Assembly (NCBI RefSeq): GCF_000447295.1
Contig: NZ_KE650771.1
Coordinates: 1,476,730 to 1,540,729, forward strand
Reading direction: 5' to 3'
DNA length: 64,000 nt
From: Fischerella sp. PCC 9431
GTDB taxonomy: Bacteria > Cyanobacteriota > Cyanobacteriia > Cyanobacteriales > Nostocaceae
Shown here: in pieces, positions 62,284 through 64,000 of the stretch
Layout of the letters: each line of letters starts with the position of its first letter
Numbering within the stretch: the first letter of the stretch is position 1
Notes under the pieces: model-generated
Database searches by the model: none
Seen by the model: only the letters and a program-made list of their open reading frames with translations
Told to the model about the DNA's origin: nothing
Program-made: the position numbers and the translations under genes

Positions 62284-62345
62284 GCGTTTGCGTAGCGTCT
62301 CCCTTTTGGGAGAATCGCCTCTGGCGGGCGCTGTTGCGCCATCGC
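62284..62345. repeat. Dispersed palindromic repeat
   Basis: TTTGCGTAGCGTCTCCCTTT and GGGCGCTGTTGCGCCATCGC contain the nested palindromes TCTCCCTTTTGGGAGA and GGCGGGCGCTGTTGCGCC. A related piece (AAGCGTCTCC) is found inside the neighbouring A2M gene. Confidence 0.6.
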
Positions 62346-62353
62346 TCTTGTAA

Positions 62354-64000
62354 CTATTTCTCCTCCAGTATTAATTTAGACTCCGCCACCCGTCCAAATT
62401 CTTCTGGCGCGTATTGTAGGTGTGCTTCTGCACCGGGATAAGTGAAAGTTCCAGGTGTCACAGAACGCACTAAGTAATGCAAATTATAAACACCAGGTTC
62501 CAAGTGATCTGCATAAGCAACAATGCGATCGCGATAGATTGTTTTATACCCCAGTTGCCAACTGTCGGTTGGTGTTTGTAATGCAGAATTGGCTGTTTGA
62601 AAACTTTCATCTACCGCCTCAAATCCTGCTGGGAGGGGATCTGTAATCACTACATGCTCTACCGGATGATCAGCAATGAGTTCTAAATCAATGTCAAAAA
62701 CTTGACCTGTTTTTAAAGACAATGGTTTATCAAGAGCGTAAATATTGGTTTTTTGCAGGACTTTTTGCTCATCAATTCCGCGAATTGCCCGCGAGACTCG
62801 TAAACCATTATACCTACCTGGTTGATTGCCTTGTAAGCGATAGCGATAAGCCACGAGATAATGCAATTTTCCTTGACCGGATTTTTGCAGTTGCAAATCA
62901 TGACGCCCACGGGGTAGCCTATCCATTGGGACTTTGATCTCTGCACTCGGATTGCTATTAGGTGTAAATTTTGCTTCACCGAGTTTTTTCCCAGCTAATT
63001 GCACAGTAGCGACGAAATTCGGCGATGTCGGTTCTAGTTGAGCATATTCTACCAAAGCGGTTAGTGCTTGGGCGTTATCATAACTAGTTTGCCATGTACC
63101 ATCCCGTCGCAGTGAGAGTAGACTTTGCAATAATCTATCGATGATTTCTGGTTTCGCCTGTTGGGAAATAAACAGTCGTAAAGCTTGCGCTTGCGCTGTT
63201 GTCGGTGAGTTCATCCATCCCCAACTGCGAGGTAAACTGACAGTTGCGGTGCGACCAGTTTCATATATATATTGTTGTAGCTGCTGCAAAAGTTGCTTAG
63301 ACTCGTCTTGCCATCCGCTCAACTGGGATAAATACCGCGCTAGTTTAATTTGGGTGACTGTATCACAAGTTTGGCGCTGTTGATAAATATTTGTAACAAA
63401 GGTGTTGCGTTTGTCTCCCAATTCTGATAAAGCGATTAAAGCGTTGAGTTGCATTTGGCTTTTGCAGGGTTGCTGTTTGCAAAACTCATATGTTCCGGGG
63501 TTCGCCAGGATTTTTTGCAAATATCCTTTGAGGCGAGACAGCATTGTGGTATCGATAAGATTAGGGAAAACTTGATTTGCTGTCGCTAAAGATTCTGCTG
63601 TGTAAGCAGAAACCCAAGGATCAGATTTTTCTTGTCCGGGGAAAGCAGCAAAACCACCATCGCTAAGTTGGAGTTTTTGCAATTGTTCAACAGCTTGGCG
63701 GATTTGGGAATTGGGGATTCTCCAGAGGAGACGCTTCGCGAACGGGTATTGGGGATTGGGATAAAGATTAAGGGAGAAATTGTCCTCCTTGTCTCCCCTG
63801 TCCCCGATCCCCTTTCCCTGATCCCCTTTCCCCGATCCCCGATCCCCTGTCCCTATTCCCCATTTTTCCGAAAGAGTTTGCAGATTAGCAGCAATTAGCA
63901 ACCGACTCGCCGCAGGTTCTGCAAATGGTAATTCGTTATTCTGCCAAACTTCTTGGGCTGGTGCTTTAATTTCTGGTATGAGGGTACTGGCTAGTTGAAT
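62354..64000 (-). CDS. Alpha-2-macroglobulin family protein, C-terminal part
   Basis: The 3' end of a large gene; the frame is open to the window edge. LIPEIKAPAQEVWQNNELPF AEPAASRLLIAANLQTL (two pieces), then LSDGGFAAFPGQEKSDPWVS AYTAESL, LPRSWGWMNSPTTAQAQALR and QPGRYNGLRVSRAIRGI fit the bacterial A2M end. A2M proteins trap proteases at the cell envelope. Between NLQTL and PNSQIRQAVEQLQKLQL is an in-frame repeat insert (63700-63862). Thioester and bait regions would lie beyond the window. Confidence 0.85.
   Translation of the reverse strand: MQLASTLIPEIKAPAQEVWQNNELPFAEPAASRLLIAANLQTLSEKWGIGTGDRGSGKGDQGKGIGDRGDKEDNFSLNLYPNPQYPFAKRLLWRIPNSQIRQAVEQLQKLQLSDGGFAAFPGQEKSDPWVSAYTAESLATANQVFPNLIDTTMLSRLKGYLQKILANPGTYEFCKQQPCKSQMQLNALIALSELGDKRNTFVTNIYQQRQTCDTVTQIKLARYLSQLSGWQDESKQLLQQLQQYIYETGRTATVSLPRSWGWMNSPTTAQAQALRLFISQQAKPEIIDRLLQSLLSLRRDGTWQTSYDNAQALTALVEYAQLEPTSPNFVATVQLAGKKLGEAKFTPNSNPSAEIKVPMDRLPRGRHDLQLQKSGQGKLHYLVAYRYRLQGNQPGRYNGLRVSRAIRGIDEQKVLQKTNIYALDKPLSLKTGQVFDIDLELIADHPVEHVVITDPLPAGFEAVDESFQTANSALQTPTDSWQLGYKTIYRDRIVAYADHLEPGVYNLHYLVRSVTPGTFTYPGAEAHLQYAPEEFGRVAESKLILEEK
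63700..63862 (-). repeat. In-frame short tandem repeat insertion within the A2M gene
   Basis: On the plus strand CCCCGATCCCC and GATCCCCTTTCCC heptamer-type blocks at about 63795-63860, plus a GGAGACGCTTCGCGAACGGG piece at 63727. On the minus strand they encode GTGDRGSGKGDQGKGIGDRG and FAKRLLWRIPNSQ without breaking the frame. These residues have no counterpart in usual A2M proteins. Confidence 0.7.

Overview
The window looks like chromosomal DNA of a filamentous, probably heterocyst-forming cyanobacterium (Nostocales-like; the genus cannot be fixed from sequence alone). The evidence is the frequent HIP1 octamer GCGATCGC, many heptanucleotide short tandem repeats (GGGGATC/GGGGATT type), and a cyanobacterial gene set: psaE, ndhO, ndhD1, sqdB/sqdX, ycf35- and ycf46-like genes, a CyaB1-like cyclase and a cyanobacterial lipid A cluster. 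No rRNA, tRNA, CRISPR array or intact transposase gene was seen.

Layout. 1-5.7 kb: a DUF433/DUF5615 toxin-antitoxin-like pair cut by the window edge, a MITE-like element, a multi-helix MscS-type membrane protein, an SRPBCC protein, a SirB1-type transglutaminase-fold protein and a methyltransferase. 5.9-10 kb: a minus-strand trio of winged-helix protein, P-loop ATPase and DUF1802/PD-(D/E)XK nuclease, which looks like an uncharacterised defence module. 10.2-17 kb: core metabolism and photosynthesis (mdh, ndhO, mutM, psaE, GFA-family protein, ndhD1, thrB). 17.1-18.8 kb: a 5'-truncated pentapeptide-repeat gene abutting head-to-head a C-terminal remnant of a Z1-domain endonuclease. 19-21.6 kb: DUF1257 (Ycf35-like), Ycf46-like AAA ATPase and a ribbon-helix-helix/zinc-ribbon protein. 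22.6-25 kb: sulfolipid synthesis (sqdB, sqdX). 25.3-27.8 kb: GAF-GAF-PAS-cyclase-TPR signalling protein. 28.6-36 kb: purC, omp85, lpxC, fabZ, lpxA, lpxB, i.e. outer-membrane biogenesis and lipid A synthesis in one direction. 36.8-50 kb: solitary OLD-family nuclease, SulP transporter, M48 protease, a degenerate DinG-like protein, a Fur-family regulator, a FAD/Rieske oxidoreductase and a DUF3685 pseudo-receiver protein. 50-57 kb: relic-rich accessory DNA (antitoxin with MITE-interrupted vapC, a 17-unit minisatellite, a chimeric DJ-1/YqhD remnant, TetR and patatin remnants) among intact genes (flavin oxidoreductase, cobD, HU, XRE regulator, GST, trmFO). 58-64 kb: a miniature threonyl-tRNA-synthetase-like gene behind a remarkable leader, an M23 peptidase, an Rpn/DUF4351 protein and the 3' part of an alpha-2-macroglobulin gene that carries repeat DNA inserted in frame.

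The most striking system is at 58855-59857. A consensus-like promoter is followed by two consecutive short reading frames, each with six successive Thr codons and ending Gly-Gly-X-stop, and each followed by its own intrinsic terminator whose 3' arm resembles the end of the leader reading frame. Together they precede a threonyl-tRNA-synthetase paralogue that lacks class II motifs 2 and 3. This reads as a tandem threonine-sensing transcription attenuator controlling a non-catalytic ThrRS-like protein. Second in interest is the three-gene winged-helix/ATPase/nuclease module at 5880-10010. All family assignments were made by eye from the translated sequence; no database search was run.
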